Notes: generated from the letters alone by a model not told the origin. A stretch of DNA of 64,000 nt from Brevundimonas sp. SORGH_AS_0993 (GCF_030818545.1 NZ_JAUTAH010000001.1:2795001-2859000), one strand, 5' to 3'; shown: positions 47,955-57,089, numbered from the stretch's first letter. Made by a program: numbers and translations.

Positions 47955-47995
47955 CAGGGCGTCACGGGATGCGACTTCGCCCCAAGGAGATCGAG

Positions 47996-48622
47996 ATGAG
48001 ACTGACCTTCATCACAGGCTTGGGCGTCGTCGCCCTGGTCGCCGCAGGAGCCGCCGCCGCAGGGGCCGCAACGGCCCTGACCCCGCCTGCGCCGTCGGCC
48101 TCTGCGCCCGCGTCACATCACGCGCGCCAAGTACAAGCTGGACCCTTGACGCGGGCCGCCTATGTCGATGACCGGGTGGCGCGACTGACCGCGCTGGATA
48201 CGAACGGCGACGGCGTCGTCAGCCCCGAGGAGCGCCAAGCCGGACGCGCGGCCCATCGCGCAGGTCGGGCAGACGCCCGCTTCGCCCGGATGGACGCCAA
48301 CGGCGACGGCATGATCAGCCGGGCGGAGTTCGACGCCGCCGCCGCCAAACCCGACCACGGCCCGCGTGGCGTGCGAATGGGGCGGCGGGGGGGGCACGAC
48401 CGTCCGGGCGGGGAGCGTCAGGCGAAGCCGATCACGATTTCGGACGTGGCGGTCAAGCTGGGCCAACGGTTCGACGCGATGGATTCCAATCATGACGGCG
48501 TGATCTCGCCCGAGGAACGCAGTGCGGCCCGCGCGGCGCATCGTGCCGAACGCCCGACGCGCCGCGCGCCGCGTCCGGCGATGGCGCCACAAGCCGCTTC
48601 CCCGGCTCCGACTTCGGAGTAA
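47996..48622 (+). CDS. Exported EF-hand protein
   Basis: 208 residues from ATG 47996, with AAGGAG six bases upstream. A signal peptide (LVAAGAAAAGAATA) is followed by three calcium-binding loops of the DxNxDGxIxxxE form: DTNGDGVVSPEE, DANGDGMISRAEF and DSNHDGVISPEE. The spaces between them are arginine- and histidine-rich. It probably binds Ca2+ or another divalent cation in the periplasm. It stands 66 bp upstream of an ECF sigma factor gene on the same strand, followed by an anti-sigma-like protein and a metal-sensor-like protein, so it may belong to that signalling unit. Confidence 0.85.
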   Translation: MRLTFITGLGVVALVAAGAAAAGAATALTPPAPSASAPASHHARQVQAGPLTRAAYVDDRVARLTALDTNGDGVVSPEERQAGRAAHRAGRADARFARMDANGDGMISRAEFDAAAAKPDHGPRGVRMGRRGGHDRPGGERQAKPITISDVAVKLGQRFDAMDSNHDGVISPEERSAARAAHRAERPTRRAPRPAMAPQAASPAPTSE

Positions 48623-48688
48623 GAACGGTGTCGGGGTCGGCCGTCATGAACGCATCGGTCCCTTTCGTCAGTTGCGGAAGAGGCGGAT

Positions 48689-49270
48689 TTGGTCGCGACG
48701 GTCGACTCCGACGAGGATCTGGTGCAGCGCGTGGGTCAGGGCGACCCTGCGGCGGCCCAGACCTTTGTCGCGCGCAAGCTGCCGCGCGTCCTGGCCCTGG
48801 CCCAGCGGATGTTGGGCGATTCCGCAGAGGCCGAGGATGTGGCGCAGGAGGCGATGCTGAAGGCTTGGCGTCAGGCGCCGAAATGGACGCCTGGTCAGGC
48901 GCGTTTCGACACTTGGCTGCATCGGGTGGCGCTGAACCTGTGTTACGACCGGCTGAGACGACGGCGTGAAATTCCCACGGACAGGCCGCCGGATCGACCC
49001 GATGATGGGCCGTCGCCGGATCGCGGGCTGCTGGCGGCCGAGACGGGCGCGCGGGTGGACGCCGCCCTGCGACGCCTGCCCGAGCGACAGCGCGAAGCCA
49101 TCGTGCTGTGCCACTATCAGGACCTGTCCAATATCGAGGCGGCGTTACTGATGGAGATCAGCGTCGAGGCGCTGGAGAGTTTGTTGTCGCGGGGGCGGCG
49201 CGCGCTGCGCCAGAGCCTGGCGGACCTGTCGCCCCGTTCCGACGGGCGGCCTGAAGGAGACGGACGATGA
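48689..49270 (+). CDS. ECF-type RNA polymerase sigma factor
   Basis: 193 residues from TTG 48689, preceded by GAGG. Region 2 has RMLGDSAEAEDVAQEAMLKAW and FDTWLHRVALNLCYDRLRRR; region 4 has LRRLPERQREAIVLCHYQDL and the helix-turn-helix ISVEALESLLSRGRRALR. It directs polymerase to a small regulon when freed from its anti-sigma factor. The gene overlaps the next by ATGA. The regulon cannot be read, though an autoregulated promoter upstream is likely. Confidence 0.93.
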   Translation: MVATVDSDEDLVQRVGQGDPAAAQTFVARKLPRVLALAQRMLGDSAEAEDVAQEAMLKAWRQAPKWTPGQARFDTWLHRVALNLCYDRLRRRREIPTDRPPDRPDDGPSPDRGLLAAETGARVDAALRRLPERQREAIVLCHYQDLSNIEAALLMEISVEALESLLSRGRRALRQSLADLSPRSDGRPEGDGR

Positions 49271-49674
49271 GGATCGAGCAGCTGCAAGTCCTGGCCGAGG
49301 CCTATGGCGGCGATCTGCGGCGCTGGCCGGCGGACCAGCGCGCCTTCGCCGAAGGCCTGATCGCGGCCGATCCGGCGGCGCGGGTCGTGTTGGAAGAGGC
49401 CGCGGCGCTGGATGCCCTGCTGGACGCCTCGCTCGCCGTTTCGCCCTCGGCCGATCTGACGGCGCGGGTGCTGAGGGCTGCGCCGCGGGCGCGGGTGAAG
49501 AGCCGGCCGCGCCGCGCCGCCTGGTTCATGGGCGCCGGATGGGCGGCGGCAGCCTGCGCGGGCGTGGTCGCGGGCGTGGGCCTGACCAGCCGGATGACTG
49601 CGGACGCGCGGGCCGATGCGGTTCTCTATCAGGCGACGCTGGGCGGTGTGGACGACACCGAGGTTCTGGGATGA
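49267..49674 (+). CDS. Probable membrane anti-sigma factor
   Basis: 135 residues. An N-terminal cytoplasmic part of about 85 residues (LAEAYGGDLRRWPADQRAF and following helices) precedes one membrane helix (FMGAGWAAAACAGVVAGVGL) and a short periplasmic tail. No zinc-binding H-x3-C-x2-C motif, so it is not a ZAS-type anti-sigma. Role inferred from overlap on both sides: sigma factor before, CnrX-like sensor after. Comparable arrangement to cnrYXH-like systems, where the sensor and the anti-sigma form a metal-responsive complex. Confidence 0.7.
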   Translation: MRIEQLQVLAEAYGGDLRRWPADQRAFAEGLIAADPAARVVLEEAAALDALLDASLAVSPSADLTARVLRAAPRARVKSRPRRAAWFMGAGWAAAACAGVVAGVGLTSRMTADARADAVLYQATLGGVDDTEVLG

Positions 49675-50186
49675 ATTCGAGGACGCTGAAGATCGCCCTG
49701 GCGGTTTCGGTCGGGCTGAACCTGTTCGCCCTGGGCGGCGGCGCGGCCTATCTGATTGGCCGGGACCGGATCGAACGCCGCTTGGACGACCAACGCCAGC
49801 CGGGGCGCGACAAGCCCTTGCGCGAGGTGCTGGAGAAGCTGGAGCCGGAAACGCGCGACCGTGTCCATATGGCTCTGCGCGCCTCGGCCCTGTCGGCGCG
49901 ACCCGACTTCGAGGCGGCGCGAGCCGCGCGGCGTGAGGCCATGGCCGCCGCCGGCGCGCCCACGCTGGACACGGCCCGTATCGACGTCCTGCTGGCGCAG
50001 TCCCGCGCCGCCGAGATGCGCGGGCGGGCGCGGCTGGAGGCGGGCGCCGTCGCGATTCTGGCGACCCTCGATCCAGAGGAGCGAAAGGCCCTGGCGCCCC
50101 TGCTGCAACGTCGCAGCGACGCCCGGCGCGGTCAGGCCCGGCAAGCGGGCGAAGGCCGCCCGACCGCAGAGGGCGCCCGGCCCTGA
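49671..50186 (+). CDS. Periplasmic metal-sensor-like protein (CnrX/CpxP/Spy-type helical protein)
   Basis: 171 residues from ATG 49671 in an ATGA overlap. An N-terminal membrane anchor (IALAVSVGLNLFALGGGAAYLIG) is followed by a helical periplasmic domain with LREVLEKLEPETRDRVHMAL and ARRAREAMAAAG-type helices, and a final LATLDPEERKALAPLLQRR that recalls the LTP-E-R motif of Spy/CpxP/CnrX families. It would sense metal or envelope damage and release the ECF sigma factor via the anti-sigma protein. Metal-ligand histidines are few, so metal sensing is unproven. Confidence 0.7.
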   Translation: MNSRTLKIALAVSVGLNLFALGGGAAYLIGRDRIERRLDDQRQPGRDKPLREVLEKLEPETRDRVHMALRASALSARPDFEAARAARREAMAAAGAPTLDTARIDVLLAQSRAAEMRGRARLEAGAVAILATLDPEERKALAPLLQRRSDARRGQARQAGEGRPTAEGARP

Positions 50187-50190
50187 GGGT

Positions 50191-50865
50191 TCAGGCCTTG
50201 GCGCGGAAGTCGGCCACGGCCTGAACCGCTGCGCGAACCGAAGCCTCGATGGCGGCCCAGTCGCCGGCCTTGACCGCCGCGTCCGTCACCAGTTTCGAGC
50301 CCATGCCCGCCGCCACGATGCCTGCGCCGAACCATTTGGCGATGGAGGCTTCGTCTGGATCGACCCCGCCCGTCGGCATGATCTTGACCCAGGGCATCGG
50401 GCCCTTGACCGCCTTGACGAAGTCAGGGCCGCCGACCGACGAACCGGGGAACAGTTTGACGATGTCGCAGCCCAGTTCGTGCGCCTCGCCGATGTCGGTC
50501 ACGGAGCCGCAGCCGGGAAAATAGGCGACCATGCGGCGGTTGCAGACCTTGGCCACATCGGGAACCAGGCAGGGGCTGACCACGAAGCGTGCGCCCCGGT
50601 TCAGATAAAGCGCCGCCGTGCCGCTATCGACCACCGAACCGATGCCCAAGACCACATCCGGATCCGTCTTGATCAGTTCGCGATTGATCTCACCGAACAG
50701 GTCGCAGGCGAAGTCGCCGCGATTGGTGAACTCCACCACCGGGGCCCCGCCGCGCGCGCAGGCGCGGATGACGTTCAGGCTGACCTCGGGGTCGGGGTGA
50801 TAGAAGACTGGGCAGACGCCCTGGGTCTGAAGCGCTTGAAGCACGCTGACGCGGTCGTGGGCCAT
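50191..50865 (-). CDS. KDPG/KHG aldolase family protein
   Basis: 224 residues from ATG 50865, with AGGAGA upstream; the longer frame to 50934 is rejected. It follows the Eda fold: VSLNVIRACARGGAPVVEF with the catalytic Glu, GIGSVVDSGTAA, the Schiff-base Lys in DIVKLFPGSS, and MPTGGVDPDE. The VEFTNRGD form marks a subfamily distinct from E. coli Eda, so the substrate could be KDPG or a related 2-keto-3-deoxy sugar acid. The Entner-Doudoroff operon at 57-62 kb lacks its own aldolase, so this gene is the local candidate. Convergent with the metal-sensor-like gene. Confidence 0.8.
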   Translation of the reverse strand: MAHDRVSVLQALQTQGVCPVFYHPDPEVSLNVIRACARGGAPVVEFTNRGDFACDLFGEINRELIKTDPDVVLGIGSVVDSGTAALYLNRGARFVVSPCLVPDVAKVCNRRMVAYFPGCGSVTDIGEAHELGCDIVKLFPGSSVGGPDFVKAVKGPMPWVKIMPTGGVDPDEASIAKWFGAGIVAAGMGSKLVTDAAVKAGDWAAIEASVRAAVQAVADFRAKA

Positions 50866-51065
50866 GATCTGTCTCCTGGCCCGAGGGTGGGCCGTTTTCG
50901 CGTTCTGCTTATCGCAGCGAAGGTCGGATGCCAAAGCCCGGCATCGCCGCCGTGTGGAACGGCGGGAGCAAACATTGTTTCATTCCGGGGGACAGGGTCC
51001 GGACTTGATCAGGGTCAATGCGCGGCCGAAGCTGCCCGCGCGATACCCCGGCCAAGGAGATCGCC

Positions 51066-51578
51066 ATGACCATTCCCGAACGCGAAAGGCTCGTCACCCG
51101 CACGGGAAAGGCGCTGGAGCTTCGACCGGCGCGGCCCGACGATGAACGGGCTTTGGCCGCCTTCTTCGCCAAGGTGACGCCCGAGGACATGCGCTTTCGC
51201 TTCCTATCGACGCGACGCACCCCGGGGCACGATCAACTGCAGGCGCTGATCCAGGCGCCGAACGCCCACGGGGCCAGCCTGATCGCCTGGAATGCGGACG
51301 GGACTGTGGCGGCCACGGCCGTGCTGGCCGGGGACGACGCCGGCGAACGCGCCGAGGCGGCCATTCTCCTGCGCGGCGATCTAAAGGGGCAGGGCATCGG
51401 CTGGACCCTGCTGGAGCGACTGGTCGCGGAGGCCCGCAGTCAGGGTTACGCCGTGGTGGAATCGCTGGAAGACCGGGCCAACCACGGCGCGCTTCAGGTC
51501 GAGAACGACATGGGATTCGACACGGCTCCGATCGAGGAAGATCCGACTCTGGTCTGGGTCAGCAAGCGGCTGCGCTGA
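51066..51578 (+). CDS. GNAT-family N-acetyltransferase
   Basis: 170 residues from ATG 51066 (AAGGAG six bases upstream). The fold shows as LRPARPDDERALAAFFAKV, the long central strand GTVAATAVLAGDDAGE, and the acetyl-CoA loop RGDLKGQGIGWTLLERLV (Q/R-x-x-G-x-G/A). A cytoplasmic acetyltransferase acting on an amine or on the amino group of a protein; the target is unknown. The start ATPERERLV in the segment IPERERLVTRTGKALEL resembles the GNAT half of acetyl-CoA synthetase-like proteins, but no such domain is fused here. Confidence 0.85.
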   Translation: MTIPERERLVTRTGKALELRPARPDDERALAAFFAKVTPEDMRFRFLSTRRTPGHDQLQALIQAPNAHGASLIAWNADGTVAATAVLAGDDAGERAEAAILLRGDLKGQGIGWTLLERLVAEARSQGYAVVESLEDRANHGALQVENDMGFDTAPIEEDPTLVWVSKRLR

Positions 51579-51656
51579 CCATTCTCAGACAAATCCGGCT
51601 CGGCTTGTGGGCCGCCATCGGCTAGAAGCCCGGCTGATCGCCAGGGAGTTTTGGCC

Positions 51657-51914
51657 ATGATGACCGCCATCTTCGTCTTCATCAAAACCGAGCCGGGTTA
51701 CGCCAACGACGTGGCCGCCGACATCGTGGACAATGTGGAGAACGTGTCCGAGGTCTATTCCACCTCGGGCCAGCACGACCTTCTGGCCAAGTTCAACCTG
51801 CCGCGCGACGCCGACATCGGGACCTTCGTGACCAAGCAGGTGCAGACCCGGCCGCATATCCGCGACACCTTCACCGTCATCACCTTTTCGCCCTTCCTGC
51901 CAAAGAAGGTCTAG
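51657..51914 (+). CDS. Stand-alone Lrp/AsnC effector (RAM) domain protein
   Basis: 85 residues from ATG 51657, AGGGAG nine bases before. The whole protein is the RAM domain of the Lrp family: IFVFIKTEPGYANDVAADI, VYSTSGQHDLLAKF, and the strand after IRDTFTVITFSPF, with no DNA-binding helix-turn-helix. Such short proteins bind amino acids and can join the octamers of full-length regulators. The AsnC gene at 14.6-15.1 kb is one possible partner. Its stop shares CTAG with the convergent membrane-protein gene. Confidence 0.85.
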   Translation: MMTAIFVFIKTEPGYANDVAADIVDNVENVSEVYSTSGQHDLLAKFNLPRDADIGTFVTKQVQTRPHIRDTFTVITFSPFLPKKV

Positions 51915-52426
51915 GATTTGGCGGCGGGACGGGCGCGTCGCTTGATCTCGTCCTTGCGCTCTTGCGCCTCGTCGTCGTCCCCGACTCTTTCCTCGACCGA
52001 GGCGGAGAACCTCTGGAAGGCGCCCAGGCCCACCAGGACCAGAACGGCGGCGATCAGCAGGGCGGTCGGATAGATCAACTGCGCCACCTCCTCCCGCGCG
52101 GTCTTGAAGACCACGACCAGGGCCTCCAGGAACAGGGCGATGACGATGGTGGACAGGAACTTCGTCAGGCTGCGTCGGGCCTCTGCGGCGCTGCGGCGTT
52201 CGGACCCGCGCCGGACCTCGTCCTCGAAGATGTATTTGGCCACGTCGAAGACGGCGATGGCGACGATGACATAGCCCAGGACGTCCAGAACCGCGTCCGC
52301 GCCCGATTGGTCGGGGCGGCCGATGCCTTCTAGCCCATCCTTGACCCCGAAGACGACAAGGGCGGCGGCCGCCAGAAGCAGCACCAGGCTGGCGACGCCG
52401 AAGACGGCGCGGGTTAGATAGGTCAT
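51911..52426 (-). CDS. Predicted inner-membrane protein of unknown function
   Basis: 171 residues from ATG 52426. Three or four hydrophobic helices (VASLVLLLAAAALVVFGV, VLGYVIVAIAVFDVAKYIF, TIVIALFLEALVVVF, PTALLIAAVLVLVGL) with a charged segment between (EDEVRRGSERRSAAEARRS) and a charged C-terminal tail. I do not recognise a family with certainty. No signal peptide other than the first helix. It is convergent with the RAM-domain gene and divergent from the acyl-CoA dehydrogenase pair. Confidence 0.7.
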   Translation of the reverse strand: MTYLTRAVFGVASLVLLLAAAALVVFGVKDGLEGIGRPDQSGADAVLDVLGYVIVAIAVFDVAKYIFEDEVRRGSERRSAAEARRSLTKFLSTIVIALFLEALVVVFKTAREEVAQLIYPTALLIAAVLVLVGLGAFQRFSASVEERVGDDDEAQERKDEIKRRARPAAKS

Positions 52427-52555
52427 TGTCGAAGCCCCTCCGGTTCCGCACACCAACGCACGAACGGCGAAGCTGTTGCGGCGCGCACATGACCGTAGCC
52501 AATCGAAACCCATCTGCTAACGTGTCCGCCAGAGGAAACGCGGGGAACACGCGAC

Positions 52556-53740
52556 ATGACCGATCTAGACGCCTTCCGCGCCGAGACGCGCGCCTGGCTG
52601 GAGGCCAACTGCCCGCCCGAGGTGCGCGGGCCGATGCGATCCGAAGCCGACATGATCTGGGGCGGGCGCGACGCCGTCTTCGCCACGCCGGGCCACAAGC
52701 TTTGGCTGGAGCGGATGGGCGCGCGCGGTTGGACGGCGCCGGAATGGCCAGCCGAATACGGCGGCGGGGGCCTGAGCCGGGAAGAGGCCAAGGTTCTGGC
52801 CTCCGAACTGCGCCGCCTTAAGGCTCAGCCGGCGTTGAACAGTTTCGGCGTCTGGATGCTGGGGCCGGCGCTTCTGGCCTTCGGGACCGAGGAACAGAAG
52901 AAGCGGTTCCTGCCCGAGATCGTGCGCGGTGAAATCCGCTGGTGCCAGGGCTATTCGGAACCCGGCGCCGGGTCGGACCTGGCTGCGATCCAGACCAGGG
53001 CCGAGGATCGCGGCGACCACTGGATCGTCAACGGTCAGAAGATCTGGACCTCCTACGCCGACAAGGCCGACTGGATCTTCTGTCTGGTGCGGACCGACCC
53101 GGACGCGCCCAAACATCTGGGCATCAGCTTCGTGCTGTTCGACATGAGGACGCCGGGCGTGACGACGCGGCCGATCACCTTGATCAGCGGCAAGTCGCCC
53201 TTCTGCGAGACCTTCTTCGACGACGTGCGTGTGGAGAAGGAAAACCTGGTCGGCACGCTGAACCGGGGCTGGGACGTCGCCAAACACCTTTTGGCCCACG
53301 AACGGACCATGATCGGGGCGATGGGCGAGGTCGCGGGCGGCCGACCCGTGGGTCAGGTGGCCCTGGATGCAGTGGGCGCGACCGAGGACGGACGCCTGGA
53401 CGAACCCATGCTGCGCGCCCGGATCGCCGAACTGGAGGTTGATCAGGCCGCCTTCCGTCTGGCGATGGAGCGGGTCGGCGATCAGGTGAAGGCCAAACAG
53501 GCGCACCCAGCCATCGCTTCCATGCTGAAATACTATGGGTCGGAACTGAACAAGCGCCGCCACGAACTGCTGATGGCGTCGGGCGGCGCCGACGCTCTGG
53601 AGTGGGAAAGCGAACGGTCGCACGGCGGCGCGTCCGCCCGTGACTGGCTGCGCACCAAGGCTAACTCCATCGAGGGCGGGACCAGCGAGATTCAGCTGAA
53701 CATCATCGCCAAACACCTGCTGCAACTGCCGGGAGCCTGA
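52556..53740 (+). CDS. Acyl-CoA dehydrogenase family protein (first of a pair)
   Basis: 394 residues. Landmarks are GWTAPEWPAEYGGGGLS, the flavin-binding WCQGYSEPGAGSDLA, NGQKIWTSYADKADW, and the C-terminal SIEGGTSEIQLNIIAKHLL. Together with the next gene, three bases downstream, it probably forms a hetero-oligomer like the paired FadE subunits of sterol or branched-chain degradation. It would insert a double bond into an acyl-CoA with electrons passing to ETF. The substrate is not evident. Confidence 0.9.
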   Translation: MTDLDAFRAETRAWLEANCPPEVRGPMRSEADMIWGGRDAVFATPGHKLWLERMGARGWTAPEWPAEYGGGGLSREEAKVLASELRRLKAQPALNSFGVWMLGPALLAFGTEEQKKRFLPEIVRGEIRWCQGYSEPGAGSDLAAIQTRAEDRGDHWIVNGQKIWTSYADKADWIFCLVRTDPDAPKHLGISFVLFDMRTPGVTTRPITLISGKSPFCETFFDDVRVEKENLVGTLNRGWDVAKHLLAHERTMIGAMGEVAGGRPVGQVALDAVGATEDGRLDEPMLRARIAELEVDQAAFRLAMERVGDQVKAKQAHPAIASMLKYYGSELNKRRHELLMASGGADALEWESERSHGGASARDWLRTKANSIEGGTSEIQLNIIAKHLLQLPGA

Positions 53741-53743
53741 GCC

Positions 53744-54862
53744 ATGCCCCTGATCCTGACCGAAGAGCAGGCGATGCTGCAGGAGGCGGCCGACGGCTTC
53801 CTGGCCGACAACGCCCCCATCGCCCATCTGCGGAGCCTGCGCGACAGCCGCGATCCGGACGGCGTTTCGCGCGATCTGTGGCGGGCCTTCGGAGAGATGG
53901 GCTTCGCCGGCGTCATCATACCCGAGGCGATGGGCGGACTGGGCCTGGGCGCGGTCGAGGCCGGCGTCATCGCCGAAAGTCTGGGCCGCACCCTGACGCC
54001 GTCGCCCTTCATGGGTTCGTCCATCCTGTCGGCCAAGCTGTTGACCGATGCGGGGTCGCAGGCTCAGCAGGCCTGGCTGCCCCGGATCGCGGCGGGCGAG
54101 GCGATCCTGGCCCTGGCCGTGGATGAAGGCGCCAAGCACGCGCCGTCGCGCATCGCCACGCGAGCCGAGCGTTCTGGCAACGGCTTCCGACTGAACGGCG
54201 CCAAGGGCTTCGTTCTGGACGGTCACATCGCCGACGCTCTGATCGTGGTCGCGCGCGCGGAGGAGGGCTTCACCCTGTTTCTGGTCGATCCCAAGGCGGC
54301 GGGCGTGCAAGTCGAACGCACCGTCATGGTCGACAGCCACAACGCCGCCCGCGTCACCTTGACGGATGTAGCGGTGGATGCGGACGCGGTGATCGGCGAA
54401 GTCGGCGGCGGCGAGCCCGTGCTGGGCGCGACCCTGAGCCTGGGCCGCGCCTGCGCCGCCTCGACCCTGACCGGGGCGGGCGATCAGGCGTTCAAGATCA
54501 CGTTGGAGTATCTGCGGACCCGCAAGCAGTTCGGCAAACTGATCGGAGAGTTCCAGGCCCTTCAGCACCGGGCGGCGCATCTGTTCACCGAGCTTGAACT
54601 GACGCGGGCGGCCACGCTGGGGGCGCTTCAGGCCATCGACGCGGGCGGCGACGAAGCGGACCTGGCTGCTTCGGTCGCCAAGGCCAAGGCCGGGCGCGTC
54701 GCCGAGCTGGCGGTACAGGAGGCGGTGCAGATGCACGGCGGCGTCGGCATGACGGACGAGTTCGACGTCGGCCTGTTCATGAAGCGGGTGCGGGTGCTGA
54801 ACGAACTGTTGGGCGACGCCGGCTTCCACGCCGAACAGGTGGCGCGCCGTCAAGGCTTCTAA
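53744..54862 (+). CDS. Acyl-CoA dehydrogenase family protein (second of a pair)
   Basis: 372 residues. More diverged than its partner: LTEEQAMLQEAADGFLADN, GFAGVIIPEAMGGLGLGAV, LRTRKQFGKLIGEFQALQH, and QEAVQMHGGVGMTDE are visible, while the flavin loop is weak. This matches the smaller subunit of paired acyl-CoA dehydrogenases in which only one subunit type keeps the active site. Followed 65 bp on by homogentisate dioxygenase, on the same strand, though the pathways need not be linked. Confidence 0.88.
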   Translation: MPLILTEEQAMLQEAADGFLADNAPIAHLRSLRDSRDPDGVSRDLWRAFGEMGFAGVIIPEAMGGLGLGAVEAGVIAESLGRTLTPSPFMGSSILSAKLLTDAGSQAQQAWLPRIAAGEAILALAVDEGAKHAPSRIATRAERSGNGFRLNGAKGFVLDGHIADALIVVARAEEGFTLFLVDPKAAGVQVERTVMVDSHNAARVTLTDVAVDADAVIGEVGGGEPVLGATLSLGRACAASTLTGAGDQAFKITLEYLRTRKQFGKLIGEFQALQHRAAHLFTELELTRAATLGALQAIDAGGDEADLAASVAKAKAGRVAELAVQEAVQMHGGVGMTDEFDVGLFMKRVRVLNELLGDAGFHAEQVARRQGF

Positions 54863-54927
54863 GGTCGGTGTCGGCCCGGGATGACGTTTGCGTCCGAACC
54901 GCCTAAACCTCCCGCCAAGGGAGACGC

Positions 54928-56232
54928 ATGCACATGACGACGCGAACCAACGCGCCCGCCTATCTCGCCGGCTTCGGCAATCATTTCTCGACCGAGGCCG
55001 CGCCCGGCGCCCTGCCGGTGGGCCAGAACTCGCCGCAGAAGACGCCGATGGGCCTCTATGCCGAGCAATTGTCGGGCACGGCCTTCACCGCCCCGCGCGC
55101 CGAGAACCGGCGCAGCTGGCTGTACCGCCTGCGGCCGTCGGCCCAGCACGGCCCCTATCGGCCGTTCGACCAGGGCCGGGTCCGTTCAGGGCCGTTCGAC
55201 GAGACGCCGCCCAATCCGAACCGGATGCGTTGGGACCCCTTGCCCTTGCCGGATGCGCCGACCGACTGGGTCGAGGGGCTTGTCACCTATGGCGGCAATG
55301 GAGAGCCGGACGCCGGCGTCGGCGCGGGTGTTCACCTGTATGTCGCCAACCGCTCCATGACCGACCGCGTCTTCTACAACGCCGACGGCGAACTGCTGAT
55401 CGTGCCGCAGGAAGGCGCGCACCGCTTTGTCACCGAAATGGGCCTGATCGAGGCCCAGCCAGGACATATCGTCCTGATCCCGCGCGGTGTGCGGTTCCGC
55501 GTCGAGGTGGACGGACCCGTGCGCGGCTATGTCTGCGAGAATTACGGCAGCCCGTTCCGTCTGCCGGACCTTGGCCCCATCGGCGCCAACGGCCTGGCCA
55601 ACCCGCGCGATTTCGAAACCCCGCTCGCCTGGTTCGAGGATGTGGACCGGCCGACCCAGTGCATTCAGAAATATGGCGGTCGTCTATGGGCAGCGCCCTT
55701 CGATCACAGCCCGCTGGACGTGGTCGCCTGGCATGGCAACCTGGCGCCCTGCCGCTATGACACGGCGCGGTTCAACACGATCAACACCGTCAGCTACGAC
55801 CACCCCGATCCGTCGATCTTCACCGTCCTGACCAGCCCGTCCGAGACGCCGGGCACGGCCAATATCGACTTCGTCATCTTCCCGCCCCGCTGGATGGTGG
55901 CCGAACACACCTTCCGCCCGCCCTGGTTCCACCGCAACGTGATGAGCGAGTTCATGGGTCTGGTCACGGGCGCCTATGACGCGAAGGCGGGCGGTTTCGC
56001 GCCCGGCGGCGCCTCCCTGCACAATCGGATGAGCGGTCATGGACCGGACCAGGCCAGCTATGACGGCGCGATCAAGGCCGAGCTGAAGCCGCACAAGATC
56101 GAAAACACCCTGGCCTTCATGTTCGAGACGCGGATGCCGATTCGGGTGACGCAGTGGGCGGCCGGAACGCCGCAGATGCAGCTGGACTATGACGACGTCT
56201 GGTCCGGCTTCGAGAAGGGAAGGCCGGCCTGA
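54928..56232 (+). CDS. hmgA: Homogentisate 1,2-dioxygenase
   Basis: 434 residues from ATG 54928. Characteristic sequence throughout: [37 protein letters not shown], and the iron ligands in [17 protein letters not shown] and [11 protein letters not shown]. It opens the ring of homogentisate to maleylacetoacetate in tyrosine and phenylalanine breakdown. The partner genes fahA and maiA are not in the window. The stop overlaps the following lipoprotein start by one base (TGATG). Confidence 0.96.
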   Translation: MHMTTRTNAPAYLAGFGNHFSTEAAPGALPVGQNSPQKTPMGLYAEQLSGTAFTAPRAENRRSWLYRLRPSAQHGPYRPFDQGRVRSGPFDETPPNPNRMRWDPLPLPDAPTDWVEGLVTYGGNGEPDAGVGAGVHLYVANRSMTDRVFYNADGELLIVPQEGAHRFVTEMGLIEAQPGHIVLIPRGVRFRVEVDGPVRGYVCENYGSPFRLPDLGPIGANGLANPRDFETPLAWFEDVDRPTQCIQKYGGRLWAAPFDHSPLDVVAWHGNLAPCRYDTARFNTINTVSYDHPDPSIFTVLTSPSETPGTANIDFVIFPPRWMVAEHTFRPPWFHRNVMSEFMGLVTGAYDAKAGGFAPGGASLHNRMSGHGPDQASYDGAIKAELKPHKIENTLAFMFETRMPIRVTQWAAGTPQMQLDYDDVWSGFEKGRPA

Positions 56233-56597
56233 TGCGCGGGTTGATCCTTGGCGCTTTGGCCTTGGGCTTCGGCGGGGCGCTGGCGGCCTGTTCGCCCGCC
56301 GCCGTGACCGGCGATGCGCCGATGCAGAGCGCGGACGCCTCGGCCTGCGCGGCGCGGGGCGGGGAAATGAAGCAGGTCGGTCGGCTTCAGTCCTGGCAGT
56401 GCGTCGTGCGCTATGCCGATGCGGGCAAGCGTTGCACCGACGGGGATCAATGCCAGGGCGACTGCCGGCTTGAAGGCGACACGGGCGTCGCTGCGGGCGC
56501 GGCTGTCACCGGCGTCTGTCAGGCGACCAGCGACCGCTTCGGCTGCCATACGCCGGTCGAGGACGGCAAGGCGGGCGCGGCCCTCTGCATCGACTGA
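56232..56597 (+). CDS. Small cysteine-rich lipoprotein, function unknown
   Basis: 121 residues. A lipoprotein signal with lipobox LAAC (Cys at residue 20) leads to a mature part holding about eight further cysteines, several likely paired (SACAARGG, WQCVVRYADAGKRC, GDQCQGDCRL, VCQATSDRFGC). Probably an outer-membrane or periplasmic lipoprotein fixed by disulphides. Coupled to hmgA by TGATG, which is curious as no functional link is apparent. Confidence 0.75.
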   Translation: MRGLILGALALGFGGALAACSPAAVTGDAPMQSADASACAARGGEMKQVGRLQSWQCVVRYADAGKRCTDGDQCQGDCRLEGDTGVAAGAAVTGVCQATSDRFGCHTPVEDGKAGAALCID

Positions 56598-56609
56598 CGC
56601 CCGGAGACG

Positions 56610-56639
56610 AAAAAGCCCCCGTCGCGGGCGACGGGGGCT
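56610..56639 (-). terminator. Rho-independent terminator for the small lipoprotein gene
   Basis: A 12-base perfect stem, AGCCCCCGTCGC (56614-56625) with GCGACGGGGGCT (56628-56639), and on the minus strand a run of five T just beyond (the A run at 56610-56614). It terminates leftward transcription from the lipoprotein gene at 56663. Confidence 0.85.
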
Positions 56640-56662
56640 GATCCGGCCCTGCGGATCAGGCT

Positions 56663-56968
56663 CTAGTGGGTCGAAGGCGTGTTCGAGGTCGTCATGCCGC
56701 CGTCGGCGTTGCCGGCCTGTTGCTCGACCCTGTCGGCCTTGCGGTCGGCGTTCTTTTCGACCTGATCGGCCTGGGCGTTCAGGGCGTCGCGTTGCGCCTC
56801 GGTCTGGGCGGTCGCGGCCTGGGCTTCCAGTTGATCGGCGCGGGCCTCGCCCGTCGCTTCGATGGCGTCGGCCTGCTTTTCGGCGGCCTTGTCGGCGGCG
56901 CTTTCACCGCAGGCGGCGACGCCCGACAGCACGAACAGCGAAGCGGCGGCGATGGCGAACTTTTTCAT
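56663..56968 (-). CDS. Small coiled-coil lipoprotein, function unknown
   Basis: 101 residues from ATG 56968, with AGGAGAGG upstream. A lipoprotein signal with lipobox GVAAC (Cys at 20) is followed by about 65 residues of Ala/Glu/Gln/Asp-rich helix in heptad-like order (ADKAAEKQADAIEATGEA, AQRDALNAQADQVEKNADR) and a short Ser/Thr-rich tail. It resembles Lpp-like or coiled-coil stalk lipoproteins. It has its own strong terminator and a good ribosome site, so it is likely well expressed. Confidence 0.8.
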   Translation of the reverse strand: MKKFAIAAASLFVLSGVAACGESAADKAAEKQADAIEATGEARADQLEAQAATAQTEAQRDALNAQADQVEKNADRKADRVEQQAGNADGGMTTSNTPSTH

Positions 56969-57089
56969 CTTGTTTCCTCTCCTAAGTGGAGACGAGGAAA
57001 CGTCACGGCGGCGGATCGGTTCACGCCGTCGTGAGATTTGCGTGATGGCCTTAGCGCCCGATTCCAAGGATAGCCTGCTTCACGCTTCG

